In this document: positions 26,531-35,127 of the stretch, in pieces | Layout: every line of letters begins with the position of its first letter | How positions within the stretch are numbered: the stretch's first letter is position 1 | NCBI RefSeq assembly: GCF_003846185.1 | Contig: NZ_ML123034.1 | Location: 4,705,587 to 4,769,586 of the forward strand | DNA from: Streptomyces sp. ADI96-02 | GTDB taxonomy: Bacteria > Actinomycetota > Actinomycetes > Streptomycetales > Streptomycetaceae | Length of the DNA: 64,000 bases | Direction of reading: 5' to 3' | The notes under the pieces: model-generated | Database searches by the model: none | Told to the model about the DNA's origin: nothing | The model's input: the letters and a program-made list of their open reading frames with translations, nothing else | Made by a program: the position numbers and the translations under genes

Positions 26531-26881
26531 GTGGACATCAAGACCGCTTCCGCCCTGCACCGGCTGCGCCTCATCTCGATTCCCGAGGCGCTGTCCTTCC
26601 CGGCCCTGATCCTCTTCGGCTCGGTGCTCAGCCGGGTCTCGGACATCGACTTCCTGATGATGCCGCTCGGCCTCATCCACGGTGTGCTCTTCGTGATCTA
26701 CGCCGTGCTGCTGCTCGACGTGTGGATCAAGGCCAAGTGGCCGGTGGGGCGCGTCGCGCTGTTCTTCCTGCTCTCCCTGCTGCCGTTCGGCGGCCTCTAC
26801 GGGGACAAGCTCCTCAAGCGCTACGAGGCCGACCACGTCATCGCCGCCCGCGCGCGCCGCGAAGGCACGGTCAGCGCATGA
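26531..26881 (+). CDS. DUF3817 integral membrane protein
   Basis: A 116-residue protein with three hydrophobic segments (about residues 10-30, 37-62 and 70-90) and the DUF3817 hallmark HGVLFVIYAV followed by KAKWP. It has a short basic C-terminus. GAAGG lies 7 nt before the GTG, which is preferred over an upstream start at 26,483. It overlaps the next gene by 4 bp (ATGA). A second member of the family is at 33,016 in this window. The family's function is unknown; in Actinobacteria it is widespread and small. Confidence 0.88.
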   Translation: MDIKTASALHRLRLISIPEALSFPALILFGSVLSRVSDIDFLMMPLGLIHGVLFVIYAVLLLDVWIKAKWPVGRVALFFLLSLLPFGGLYGDKLLKRYEADHVIAARARREGTVSA

Positions 26882-27171
26882 TCGTCGCCTTCTCGGTATC
26901 CCCGCTGGGCGTCGGCGAGGACGTCGGCTCGTATGTCGCCGACGCCGTGCGGGTCGTCCGCGAGTCGGGTCTGCCCAACCGCACCGACGCGATGTTCACC
27001 TCCGTGGAGGGGGAGTGGGACGAGGTCATGGACGTCGTCAAGCGCGCCGTGGCCGCCGTCGAGGCCCGCGCCGGACGCGTCTCGCTGGTGCTGAAGGCCG
27101 ACATCCGGCCCGGCGTCACCGACGGTCTGACCTCGAAGGTCGAGACGGTGGAACGCCACCTCGCCGGCTGA
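26878..27171 (+). CDS. MTH1187-family thiamine-binding-type protein
   Basis: A 97-residue ferredoxin-like fold of the MTH1187/YkoF family. IVAFSVSPLGVGEDVGSYVADAV gives the first strand and helix, FTSVEGEWDEVMDVVKRA the middle, and LKADIRPG plus the C-terminal helix the rest. Members bind thiamine or a related pyrimidine. It is translationally coupled to the DUF3817 protein, suggesting the two act together, perhaps in uptake or trafficking (inference). A strong terminator follows. Confidence 0.88.
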   Translation: MIVAFSVSPLGVGEDVGSYVADAVRVVRESGLPNRTDAMFTSVEGEWDEVMDVVKRAVAAVEARAGRVSLVLKADIRPGVTDGLTSKVETVERHLAG

Positions 27172-27207
27172 CGTCCCGTCGGCCGCCCACCGCCCTCCCG
27201 TTCACCC

Positions 27208-27243
27208 GAAGAGCCCCCGGAGCCACACGGCCGGGGGCTCTTC
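27208..27243 (+). terminator. Strong hairpin terminator
   Basis: A perfect 13-bp stem (27,208-27,220 with 27,231-27,243) with a 10-nt loop, starting 37 bp after the thiamine-binding-type gene and before the cslA-like gene. Confidence 0.8.
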
Positions 27244-27345
27244 GCGCGCCGGACCGAAAACCGCTCACTCGGACCTGCCAAGTCGACACGCCGTCGCGCG
27301 TCCCTTTCTGTGGGGGTATCAACCCGTTCGACAGTGGGAGGCACG

Positions 27346-29157
27346 GTGCGGTCGCAGGGCTACGACTACGACCACTACAGCCGGCTCGCGGGTCCGCTCA
27401 CGGAGCCGGACCCGACGGGATACCGCGTGCGGTACAAGAGCCTGCTCGCGACGGAGGACCACCGAATAAGGGCCGTCCTGCTGATGACGCTGGCCCCGGT
27501 GGTCACCGGCCTGCTCCTGCTCTACCTGGTCTGGCCCACGCACTGGACCGAGCGGGAGAACGGCGAGCGCTGGCTGGTCGCCGCGGACACCGTCATGCTG
27601 CTGTCGATCGGACTGATCGAGCTGTTCATGCTCGTCAACGTCGTCTCCGTGGCGCACGCCACGCTGGTCGCCCGCGACCCGGTGCCCGTCACGCCCGAAC
27701 CGGGCACCCGCGTCGCCTTCCTCACCACGTACGTACCGGGCAAGGAACCGCTCTCCATGGTGCGGGCCACGCTCCAGGGGGCGGTACGCCTCACGCACCC
27801 CGGCCCGCTGGACGTCTGGCTGCTCGACGAGGGCGACGACCCGGCCGCCCGGATGCTCTGCGCCGAACTGGGCGTGCACCACTTCACCCGTCGCGGGGTC
27901 CCCGAGTGGAACCGCGAGCGGGGCGTCCACAAGGCGCGGACGAAGCACGGGAACTACAACGCGTGGGTCGCCCTGCACAGCGGCGCCTACGACTTCTTCG
28001 CCTCGGTCGACACCGACCACGTGCCGCTGCCCAACTTCCTGGAACGGATGATGGGCTACTTCCGCGACCCGGACGTCGCCTTCGTCGTCGGGCCGCAGGT
28101 CTACGGGAACTACGACTGCGCCGTCACCAAGGCCGCCGAGTCCCAGCAGTTCCTCTTCCACGCGCTGATCCAGCGCGCGGGCAACCGCTACGGCGCCCCG
28201 ATGTTCGTCGGCACCAACAACGTCGTACGGGTCAGCGCCCTGCTCCAGGCCGGCGGGCTGTACGACTCGATCACCGAGGACATGGCGACCGGTTTCGAGA
28301 TCCACCGCCGCCGCAACCCGCTCACCGGACGCTACTGGCGCTCGGTCTACACGCCCGACGTGCTGGCCGTCGGCGAGGGGCCCGCCTCCTGGACGGACTT
28401 CTTCACCCAGCAGCTGCGCTGGTCGCGGGGCACCTACGAGACGCTGTTCCGGCAGTACGGCAAGGCGCTCTTCCGGGTGCCGCCCGGCCGGCTCCTCAGC
28501 TACACGCTGATGCTCGTCTACTACCCGATGACCGCCGTCAACTGGCTGCTCGGCGTCCTCAGCTGCGTGCTGTTCCTCTGGCTCGGCGCGTCCGGCACGC
28601 AGGTCGCCGCCTCGCTGTGGCTGATGCTCTACAGCGACGCCGCAGCCCTCCAGATCGGCCTCTACCTCTGGAACCGGCGGCACAACGTCTCGCCGCACGA
28701 ACCCGAGGGCTCCGGCGGCCTGGCGGGCATGGCCATGTCCGCGCTGTCCGCGCCGATCTACCTGAGGTCGCTCGGCTCGGCGGTGCTGCGCACCGAGGGC
28801 CGCTTCGTCGTCACGCCCAAGGGCGGCGAGACGTCCCCGGACCGGCCGGCCACCTTCCGCGTCCACCTGTTCTGGGCCGCGGTCCTGTCCGCCTCGCTCG
28901 CCGCGTCCGTCTTCCTCGGCCACACCCACGCGGCGATGCGGACCTGGTCGCTGCTGGCCCTGGCCATCTCGCTGTCCCCGGTCGCCGTGTGGGCCTGGAC
29001 CGTGCGGCGGGACCGGCGCGCCGAGGCCCGGCCCGCCGAGGCGGCGCCCGCCCCGGTGGAGCCGCTGACCGAGTCGTCGTTCGCCGGGTCCGCCCCGACG
29101 GCCGAGGCGGCCACCGCCACCGCGACCACCGCCACCGCCACCGCAGGAGGGAACTGA
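27346..29157 (+). CDS. cslA: Cellulose synthase-like glycosyltransferase, CslA type
   Basis: A 603-residue family-2 processive beta-glycosyltransferase. The full catalytic set is visible: Asp161 (LDEGDD), Asp222-Thr-Asp224 (DTDH), Asp312 (ITEDMA) and the QxxRW motif at 355-359. Two membrane helices precede the catalytic domain and about four follow, with an Ala/Thr-rich cytoplasmic tail. In Streptomyces, CslA makes a beta-glucan at hyphal tips and interacts with DivIVA. The GTG at 27,346 has GGGAGG 5 nt before it; a GTG at 27,310 is possible. The copper-oxidase gene glxA follows after 3 bp. In S. coelicolor the known cslA is SCO2836 (memory), so this locus is either moved or a paralogue. Confidence 0.92.
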   Translation: MRSQGYDYDHYSRLAGPLTEPDPTGYRVRYKSLLATEDHRIRAVLLMTLAPVVTGLLLLYLVWPTHWTERENGERWLVAADTVMLLSIGLIELFMLVNVVSVAHATLVARDPVPVTPEPGTRVAFLTTYVPGKEPLSMVRATLQGAVRLTHPGPLDVWLLDEGDDPAARMLCAELGVHHFTRRGVPEWNRERGVHKARTKHGNYNAWVALHSGAYDFFASVDTDHVPLPNFLERMMGYFRDPDVAFVVGPQVYGNYDCAVTKAAESQQFLFHALIQRAGNRYGAPMFVGTNNVVRVSALLQAGGLYDSITEDMATGFEIHRRRNPLTGRYWRSVYTPDVLAVGEGPASWTDFFTQQLRWSRGTYETLFRQYGKALFRVPPGRLLSYTLMLVYYPMTAVNWLLGVLSCVLFLWLGASGTQVAASLWLMLYSDAAALQIGLYLWNRRHNVSPHEPEGSGGLAGMAMSALSAPIYLRSLGSAVLRTEGRFVVTPKGGETSPDRPATFRVHLFWAAVLSASLAASVFLGHTHAAMRTWSLLALAISLSPVAVWAWTVRRDRRAEARPAEAAPAPVEPLTESSFAGSAPTAEAATATATTATATAGGN

Positions 29158-29160
29158 GCC

Positions 29161-31116
29161 ATGGCCTACCGGCCCTCGAAGAAGACCAGGAAGACACTCC
29201 TGGGCGGCGGCGCGGTGTTACTGCTCGTGGGGCTGAACGCCCCCGCGGCGGTCTCGTTCGCCGAGGACCAGTACCACGCGTACCGGATCGCCCAGCCGGA
29301 GTACAAGGCGCGCTACGGCTCGTGGGCGCGCGTCGACATCCCGCAGGAGTACCGGACCAACGCCATCCACGCCGCGCTGCTGCACACCGGCAAGGTGCTG
29401 ATCGTGGCGGGCTCCGGCAACGACGAGAAGCACTTCGACGCGGGCACCTTCGACACCGTGCTGTGGGACCCGGCCGAGAACACCTTCCGCAAGATCCCCA
29501 CGCCCGAGGACTTCTTCTGCGGCGGCCACGCCCAACTCCCGGACGGCCGCCTGCTGGTGGCGGGCGGCACGGCCCGCTACGAGGTGCTGGACGACAGGGT
29601 CGAGCGGGCCGGCGGCGGCATGCGGGTCAAGAACGAGAACCCGGACAAGCCGCTGAAGCTGAGGAAGGGCACGGTCTTCCGCTCGCCCTCCGGCGTCGAG
29701 TACGTCTCGAAGTTCGACGTGACCGTGCCCAGGGCGAAGCGGGAGTTCGAGGTCGACTACTTCGAGAGCGGCCGGATGAAGCCGTGGAAGACCAAGGTGA
29801 CCGCCGCCGAGCAGCGCGTCTTCGTGGAGGCGGTGAAGGAGGGCCCCGAGGCGGTGGCCGCGGAGGCCGCCCAGTACGAGATCGTCGGGCTGACGGGCCG
29901 GAAGGCGGACGACTCCTACGGGCTGGCCGAGAAGATCACCATGGACAAGCAGGACTTCCAGGGGATCAGGGCCGCCTACGAGTTCGACCCGACGGCGGAG
30001 AAGTACATCCGGGTCGACCCGATGAAGGAGGCCCGCTGGTACCCCACGCTCGTCGGCCTGGAGGACGGCCGGGTGCTGGCCGTCTCCGGCCTGGACGACG
30101 TCGGCGCGATCCTCGCGGGCGACAACGAGATCTACGACCCCAAGACCAAGAAGTGGTCCAAGGGGCCCTTCCACTACTTCCCGACCTATCCCGCGCTCTT
30201 CCTGACCAAGGGCGGCAAGCTCTTCTACCCGGGCGCGAACGCCGGGTACGGCCCGGCCGACAAGGGCCGCGAACCGGGGATCTGGGACCTGAGGAAGAAC
30301 ACCTTCAGCAAGGTCCCCGGACTGACCGACACCGACGAGACGGAGACGGCGGCCTCGCTGCTGCTGCCGCCGGTGCAGGACCAGCGCGTGATGATCCTCG
30401 GCGGCGGCGGGGTCGGCGAGTCCAAGAAGTCCACCGCCCGCACCGCCATCGTGGACCTCAAGGAGGACAGCCCCGTCTTCCGGCCCGGCCCCGACCTGCC
30501 GCAGGGCACGCGCTACCTGAACAGCGTGATCATGCCGGACGACACGGTCTTCACCAGCGGGGGTTCGAGGGACTACCGGGGGCGCGGCGACAGCAACATC
30601 CTCAAGGCGCAGTCCTACGACCCGCGCGCGGACGTCTTCACGGAGGCGGCCGAGCCGACCGTCGGCCGCAACTACCACTCCGAGGCGCTGCTGCTGCCCG
30701 ACGGGCGGGTGGCGACCTTCGGCTCCGACTCGCTGTACGGGGACAAGGACAACACCAAGCTCGGCAAGTTCGAGCAGCGCATGGAGGTCTACACCCCGCC
30801 CGCCCTGCACCGGGCCGGGGGGAAGCGGCCGGTCATCGGCGCGGGGCCGACGGACATCGCGCGCGGGAAGACGGTGACCTACCGCGGCACCGGGGCGGAC
30901 AAGGTCGTCAAGGCCCGGCTGATGAGGCCGAGCGCCGTCACGCACACCACCGACGTGGAGCAGCGTTCCATCGAGCTGGGCCTGAAGAAGGGCCGGGGCG
31001 CGGTGAGCCTGACCGTGCCGGACGATCCGACGCTGGTCCCGCCCGGCTGGTACATGCTCTTCCTCACCGACGACGACGCGGTGCCGTCCGAGGCGAAGTG
31101 GGTCAAGGTCGGCTGA
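29161..31116 (+). CDS. glxA: GlxA-type copper radical oxidase
   Basis: A 651-residue membrane-anchored, extracytoplasmic copper radical oxidase with an N-terminal helix (about 12-33). All active-site positions are present: Cys120 (FFCGGH) and Tyr294 (ARWYPT), which would form the thioether-linked cofactor, axial Tyr505 with His506 (RNYHSEALLLPDGRV) and His595 (THTTDVEQR). The neighbouring Trp293 is also kept. GlxA is needed to process the CslA glycan. Kelch-like blades and a C-terminal Ig-like domain complete the family layout. AGGAGG lies inside the end of cslA, 10 nt before the ATG, so the two genes form one operon. Confidence 0.93.
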   Translation: MAYRPSKKTRKTLLGGGAVLLLVGLNAPAAVSFAEDQYHAYRIAQPEYKARYGSWARVDIPQEYRTNAIHAALLHTGKVLIVAGSGNDEKHFDAGTFDTVLWDPAENTFRKIPTPEDFFCGGHAQLPDGRLLVAGGTARYEVLDDRVERAGGGMRVKNENPDKPLKLRKGTVFRSPSGVEYVSKFDVTVPRAKREFEVDYFESGRMKPWKTKVTAAEQRVFVEAVKEGPEAVAAEAAQYEIVGLTGRKADDSYGLAEKITMDKQDFQGIRAAYEFDPTAEKYIRVDPMKEARWYPTLVGLEDGRVLAVSGLDDVGAILAGDNEIYDPKTKKWSKGPFHYFPTYPALFLTKGGKLFYPGANAGYGPADKGREPGIWDLRKNTFSKVPGLTDTDETETAASLLLPPVQDQRVMILGGGGVGESKKSTARTAIVDLKEDSPVFRPGPDLPQGTRYLNSVIMPDDTVFTSGGSRDYRGRGDSNILKAQSYDPRADVFTEAAEPTVGRNYHSEALLLPDGRVATFGSDSLYGDKDNTKLGKFEQRMEVYTPPALHRAGGKRPVIGAGPTDIARGKTVTYRGTGADKVVKARLMRPSAVTHTTDVEQRSIELGLKKGRGAVSLTVPDDPTLVPPGWYMLFLTDDDAVPSEAKWVKVG

Positions 31117-31137
31117 CCGGCCCGGGGCGGCGCGCGA

Positions 31138-32166
31138 TCAGGAAGCCGCGCGCCGGGCCAGTCCGAGCGCGTACTGCGGCCACCAGGTGCCGGCCGTCGG
31201 CCCGCCCCGGCAGGTGCCGTCGGACTCGCCGGGCCGCTTGATCCACAGGTAGGCGTCCAGCCGCGGGTCACCGGTGTCGGTGGTCGGCGGGGTGCCGAGC
31301 GCCCGCCCCGGCGGGTTGCACCAGGACTCGGCCCCGTTGCCGGGCAGCGGGCCCTTGCCGTTGCGGCTGGTGTCGATGACGTAGTGCGCGCCGTTCAGGG
31401 CGTCGGAGAGGACCGTGCCGTACGTCCTGACGCTGTCGGCCCGCTGGAAGTTGGACACGTTCAGCGAGAAGCCGTCGGCCCGCCCGACGCCGGCCCGGCG
31501 CAGCGGCTCGGCGATCTTGGTCGGCTCGTCGATCCAGTCCGGATTGCCGGCATCGAGGTAGACCGTGGTGTTCGCGCCGGCCTTGAGCGTGTCCACCGCC
31601 TCGGAGAGCAGCTGGTAGCGCTCGGCGTGGTGCTCGGGCGGGGTGCAGCCGTCGACGAGGTGCGCTACGGCGTCGGGCTCCAGCACGACCGTCGCCGGGG
31701 CGTTGCCGATCGCGTCGGCGAACCGGCCGATCCAGGACCGGTAGGCGGCGGCGTCGGTCGCGCCGCCCGCCGAGTAGGCCCCGCAGTCGCGGTGCGGGAT
31801 GTTGTACGCGACGAGCAGCAGGCGCTTGTCGGTGCGTGCGGCGGCCCGCGCGGCGGCCCGGATCTCCGGGGCCGGTTCGTCCCAGGCGGGCCAGTGCGCC
31901 ACCGGGTGGTCGGCGATCCGCCGCAGGATCTTCGCGTCCGCCGCGCGACCCTGCTTCTCCCAGGCGCGCACCTGGCGGGCGGCGTCGCTCTGCGGGTCCA
32001 CCCAGAACGGAGAGGCCGCGCTCGGCGCCGCCTCGCCGCGCACGAGGTCCCGCCCGGCGGCGGCGGTGCGCCGGGGTTCGGCCGGGGAGGAGCAGCCGAC
32101 CGCGACGGCGGCGGTCAGGGCGAGGGCGACGGCGGTGAGTACGGGGAAGGTTCTGCGGCCGGACAT
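31138..32166 (-). CDS. cslZ: GH6 endoglucanase-like lipoprotein
   Basis: A 342-residue family-6 glycoside hydrolase. The N-terminal signal ends at a lipobox-like VAVGC with Cys25, predicting a lipoprotein on the outer membrane face. Family motifs are LVAYNIPHRDCGAYSAGG, the catalytic-acid segment VVLEPDAVA, GFSLNVSNF and ESWCNPPGRALG. It probably trims beta-1,4-glucan made by CslA, like CslZ (SCO2838). It is convergent with glxA, only 21 bp apart, whereas I recall the S. coelicolor genes as co-oriented. Its promoter lies in the gap shared with a MarR gene, which contains GTGAC-ATACCG-GTCAC (32,251-32,266). Confidence 0.9.
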   Translation of the reverse strand: MSGRRTFPVLTAVALALTAAVAVGCSSPAEPRRTAAAGRDLVRGEAAPSAASPFWVDPQSDAARQVRAWEKQGRAADAKILRRIADHPVAHWPAWDEPAPEIRAAARAAARTDKRLLLVAYNIPHRDCGAYSAGGATDAAAYRSWIGRFADAIGNAPATVVLEPDAVAHLVDGCTPPEHHAERYQLLSEAVDTLKAGANTTVYLDAGNPDWIDEPTKIAEPLRRAGVGRADGFSLNVSNFQRADSVRTYGTVLSDALNGAHYVIDTSRNGKGPLPGNGAESWCNPPGRALGTPPTTDTGDPRLDAYLWIKRPGESDGTCRGGPTAGTWWPQYALGLARRAAS

Positions 32167-32250
32167 CCAGCCCCCTCGGACGACGGTGGCTCACGGACAC
32201 GGGATACCGGAACCGGGCGCGGAGCCCCGGCCGGGGAAACGCCAGCAATC

Positions 32251-32266
32251 GTGACATACCGGTCAC
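32251..32266. promoter_or_regulatory. Inverted repeat between GH6 and MarR genes
   Basis: GTGAC-N6-GTCAC lies in the 288-bp divergent gap, 85 bp from the GH6 start. It is a possible operator for the adjacent MarR protein or another regulator; the evidence is only symmetry and place. Confidence 0.3.
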
Positions 32267-32454
32267 CGAGAGTGGTGGTGCGACACTGTCCGCGACTCCG
32301 GGAGCGGTGGGTGCGCGCGGGCGGACGCGTTGCTCCGGGGCGGCCCGGCGGCCCGTGTCGCCGGAGCCTCGCGGGGCCGCCCCCGGACGGATGTCCGATA
32401 CCGAAGTGCGAGACGGGGCGGACCGGGATACGGCCGGTCGGTAAGGTCGTGGCC

Positions 32455-32967
32455 GTGCCGAAGCCGCTCAGCCTTCCCTTCGATCCCATCGCCCGCGCCG
32501 AGGAGCTCTGGCATCGGCGCTGGGGCCCCGTGCCGTCGATGGGGGCGATCACCTCGATCATGCGGGCCCAGCAGATCCTGCTCTCCGAGGTCGACGCCGT
32601 CGTCAAGCCGTACGGCCTGACGTTCGCCCGGTACGAGGCGCTGGTGCTGCTCACCTTCTCCAAGGCGGGCGAGCTGCCGATGTCCAAGATCGGCGAGCGG
32701 CTGATGGTGCACCCGACCTCCGTCACCAACACCGTGGACCGGCTGGTGCGGTCCGGGCTGGTGAGCAAGCGCCCCAACCCCAACGACGGCCGCGGCACGC
32801 TCGCCTCCATCACCGGCAAGGGCCGCGAGGTGGTCGAGGCCGCCACCGCCGACCTGGTCGCGATGGACTTCGGGCTCGGGGTGTACGACGCCGAGGAGTG
32901 CGCCGAGATCTTCGCCATGCTCCGGCCGCTGCGGGTGGCGGCCCGGGACTTCGACGACGCCGGCTGA
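32455..32967 (+). CDS. MarR-family transcriptional regulator
   Basis: A 170-residue MarR protein beginning MPKPLSLPFDPIARAEELW. The winged helix includes MSKIGERLMVHPTSVTNTVDRLVRSGLVSK and the wing PNPNDGRGTLASITGKG. The GTG at 32,455 is chosen because AAGG lies 8 nt upstream; the same bases form TAAGGT (32,442-32,447), a -10 whose start would fall on the GTG, so a leaderless mRNA is also possible. It is upstream of a DUF3817 gene and icmA, so it is a candidate for the repressor of the icmA palindrome (inference). It corresponds in position to SCO5413 (memory). Confidence 0.9.
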   Translation: MPKPLSLPFDPIARAEELWHRRWGPVPSMGAITSIMRAQQILLSEVDAVVKPYGLTFARYEALVLLTFSKAGELPMSKIGERLMVHPTSVTNTVDRLVRSGLVSKRPNPNDGRGTLASITGKGREVVEAATADLVAMDFGLGVYDAEECAEIFAMLRPLRVAARDFDDAG

Positions 32968-33015
32968 GGCGGCCCGCCCGAAGATCGCCCCCCGCGCCCG
33001 GTTAGGCTCGGCGGC

Positions 33016-33342
33016 ATGAAACAAACCGTGCTCACCCGGTACCGGGTGATGGCCTACGTCACGGCCGTCTGGCTGCTCGTGTTCACCGCGGCGATCATCG
33101 CGAAGTACGGGTTCCAGACCGGCGACACCATGCTGATCTCGCAGATCCACGGCGTGCTGTTCATCGTCTACGTCGTCTTCGCCTTCGATCTCGGCTCCAA
33201 GGCGAAGTGGCCGTTCGGCAAGCTCCTGTGGGTGCTGGCCGCGGGCTGCATCCCGTTCGCCTCGTTCTTCGTCGAGCCGAAGGTCAGCCGCGAGGCCCGC
33301 GCTCTGGTCACCGACCGGGCCCCGGTCGCCGCGAAGGTCTGA
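33016..33342 (+). CDS. DUF3817 integral membrane protein, second member
   Basis: A 108-residue protein with three hydrophobic segments and the family signature HGVLFIVYVVF followed by SKAKWPFGK. It is similar to the protein at 26,531 but with a different N-terminus (KQTVLTRYRVMAYVTAVW). No ribosome site is visible. TAGGCT at 33,003-33,008 ends 7 nt before the ATG and fits a -10, so a leaderless mRNA is likely. It lies 48 bp after the MarR gene and 79 bp before icmA. Function unknown. Confidence 0.88.
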   Translation: MKQTVLTRYRVMAYVTAVWLLVFTAAIIAKYGFQTGDTMLISQIHGVLFIVYVVFAFDLGSKAKWPFGKLLWVLAAGCIPFASFFVEPKVSREARALVTDRAPVAAKV

Positions 33343-33384
33343 CCTGCGACAACCGCCCCGCGCGAAGCGCCGGGCGGTTTGCCA

Positions 33385-33414
33385 TCGACATTTACTAGGA
33401 CGTCCTAGTAAATT
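33385..33414 (+). promoter_or_regulatory. icmA promoter with a 22-bp palindromic operator in its spacer
   Basis: TCGACA (33,385-33,390) and TAAATT (33,409-33,414) form a promoter with an 18-nt spacer. A perfect 22-bp palindrome of half-site TTTACTAGGAC (33,391-33,412) fills the spacer and enters the -10. The predicted start coincides with the ATG at 33,422, so icmA would be leaderless and repressed by occlusion. Confidence 0.75.
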
Positions 33415-33421
33415 CGAGGGT

Positions 33422-35122
33422 ATGGACGCTCACGCGATCGAGGAAGGCCGCCTCCGCTGGCAGGCCCGTTACGACAAGGCCCGCAAGCGCGACGCGGACT
33501 TCACCACGCTCTCCGGGGACCCGGTGGAGCCCGCGTACGGGCCCCGCCCCGGTGACACGTACGAGGGATTCGAGCGGATCGGCTGGCCCGGCGAGTACCC
33601 GTTCACCCGCGGGCTGCACCCCACCGGCTACCGGGGGCGCACCTGGACCATCCGCCAGTTCGCCGGCTTCGGCAACGCCGAGCAGACGAACGAGCGCTAC
33701 AAGATGATCCTGGCCGCGGGCGGCGGCGGCCTCAGCGTCGCCTTCGACATGCCGACGCTGATGGGCCGCGACTCCGACGACCCGCGCTCCCTCGGCGAGG
33801 TCGGGCACTGCGGGGTGGCCATCGACTCCGCCGCCGACATGGAGGTCCTGTTCGGGGACATCCCGCTCGGCGACGTCACCACCTCCATGACGATCAGCGG
33901 CCCCGCCGTCCCCGTCTTCTGCATGTACCTGGTCGCCGCCGAGCGCCAGGGCGTCGACCCGGGCGTCCTCAACGGCACGCTCCAGACCGACATCTTCAAG
34001 GAGTACATCGCGCAGAAGGAGTGGCTCTTCCAGCCCGAGCCGCACCTGCGCCTCATCGGCGACCTGATGGAGCACTGCGCCCGCGACATCCCCGCCTACA
34101 AGCCGCTCTCCGTCTCCGGCTACCACATCCGCGAGGCCGGCGCGACGGCCGCGCAGGAGCTGGCGTACACGCTCGCCGACGGCTTCGGCTACGTCGAGCT
34201 GGGTCTCTCCCGGGGCCTGGACGTCGACACCTTCGCCCCCGGCCTCTCCTTCTTCTTCGACGCCCACCTCGACTTCTTCGAGGAGATCGCCAAGTTCCGC
34301 GCCGCCCGCCGCATCTGGGCCCGCTGGATGAAGGAGACGTACGGCGCGAAGACCGACAAGGCGCAGTGGCTGCGCTTCCACACCCAGACCGCCGGGGTCT
34401 CGCTCACCGCGCAGCAGCCCTACAACAACGTGGTGCGCACCGCCGTCGAGGCCCTTTCCGCCGTCCTCGGCGGCACCAACTCGCTGCACACCAACGCCCT
34501 CGACGAGACCCTGGCCCTGCCCTCCGAGCAGGCGGCCGAGATCGCGCTGCGCACCCAGCAGGTGCTGATGGAGGAGACCGGCGTCGCCAACGTGGCCGAC
34601 CCGCTGGGCGGCTCCTGGTACGTCGAGCAGCTCACCGACCGGATCGAGGCCGAGGCCGAGAAGATCTTCGACCAGATCAAGGAGCGCGGCACCCGCGCCC
34701 ACCCCGACGGGCAGCACCCCATCGGCCCGATGACCTCCGGCATCCTGCGGGGCATCGAGGACGGCTGGTTCACCGGCGAGATCGCCGAGTCCGCCTTCCA
34801 GTACCAGCAGGCGCTGGAGAAGGGCGACAAGCGGGTCGTCGGCGTCAACGTCCACCACGGCTCGGTCACCGGCGACCTGGAGATCCTGCGGGTCAGCCAC
34901 GAGGTCGAGCGCGACCAGGTCAGCCAGCTCGCCGACCGCAAGGCCGGCCGGGACGACGCGAAGGTCACCGCCGCCCTGGCCGCCATGCTCGCCGCCGCCC
35001 GCGACGGCTCGAACATGATCGCGCCCATGCTGGACGCGGTCCGGGCCGAGGCGACGCTCGGCGAGATCTGCGGAGTGCTCCGCGAGGAGTGGGGCACCTA
35101 CACCGAGCCGCCCGGCTTCTGA
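33422..35122 (+). CDS. icmA: Isobutyryl-CoA mutase large subunit IcmA
   Basis: A 566-residue substrate-binding subunit of an adenosylcobalamin-dependent acyl-CoA mutase, the exact length I recall for Streptomyces IcmA. The two specificity residues are of the isobutyryl type: Phe80 (RQFAGFG) where methylmalonyl-CoA mutase has Tyr, and Gln198 (EYIAQKEW) where it has Arg. The enzyme interconverts isobutyryl-CoA and n-butyryl-CoA, linking valine breakdown to polyketide precursors. There is no B12-binding domain, so the small subunit IcmB must be encoded elsewhere. A 22-bp palindrome sits in its promoter, and a strong terminator follows. Confidence 0.95.
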   Translation: MDAHAIEEGRLRWQARYDKARKRDADFTTLSGDPVEPAYGPRPGDTYEGFERIGWPGEYPFTRGLHPTGYRGRTWTIRQFAGFGNAEQTNERYKMILAAGGGGLSVAFDMPTLMGRDSDDPRSLGEVGHCGVAIDSAADMEVLFGDIPLGDVTTSMTISGPAVPVFCMYLVAAERQGVDPGVLNGTLQTDIFKEYIAQKEWLFQPEPHLRLIGDLMEHCARDIPAYKPLSVSGYHIREAGATAAQELAYTLADGFGYVELGLSRGLDVDTFAPGLSFFFDAHLDFFEEIAKFRAARRIWARWMKETYGAKTDKAQWLRFHTQTAGVSLTAQQPYNNVVRTAVEALSAVLGGTNSLHTNALDETLALPSEQAAEIALRTQQVLMEETGVANVADPLGGSWYVEQLTDRIEAEAEKIFDQIKERGTRAHPDGQHPIGPMTSGILRGIEDGWFTGEIAESAFQYQQALEKGDKRVVGVNVHHGSVTGDLEILRVSHEVERDQVSQLADRKAGRDDAKVTAALAAMLAAARDGSNMIAPMLDAVRAEATLGEICGVLREEWGTYTEPPGF

Positions 35123-35127
35123 GACCC

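Noticed and set aside
27015..31241. Plus-strand frame of 1,408 codons overlapping cslA and glxA
   Set aside because: It is a frame-shifted shadow; the true frames show complete catalytic motifs.
33422..35122. Methylmalonyl-CoA mutase large subunit
   Set aside because: Phe80 and Gln198 replace the Tyr and Arg needed to hold the methylmalonyl carboxylate.
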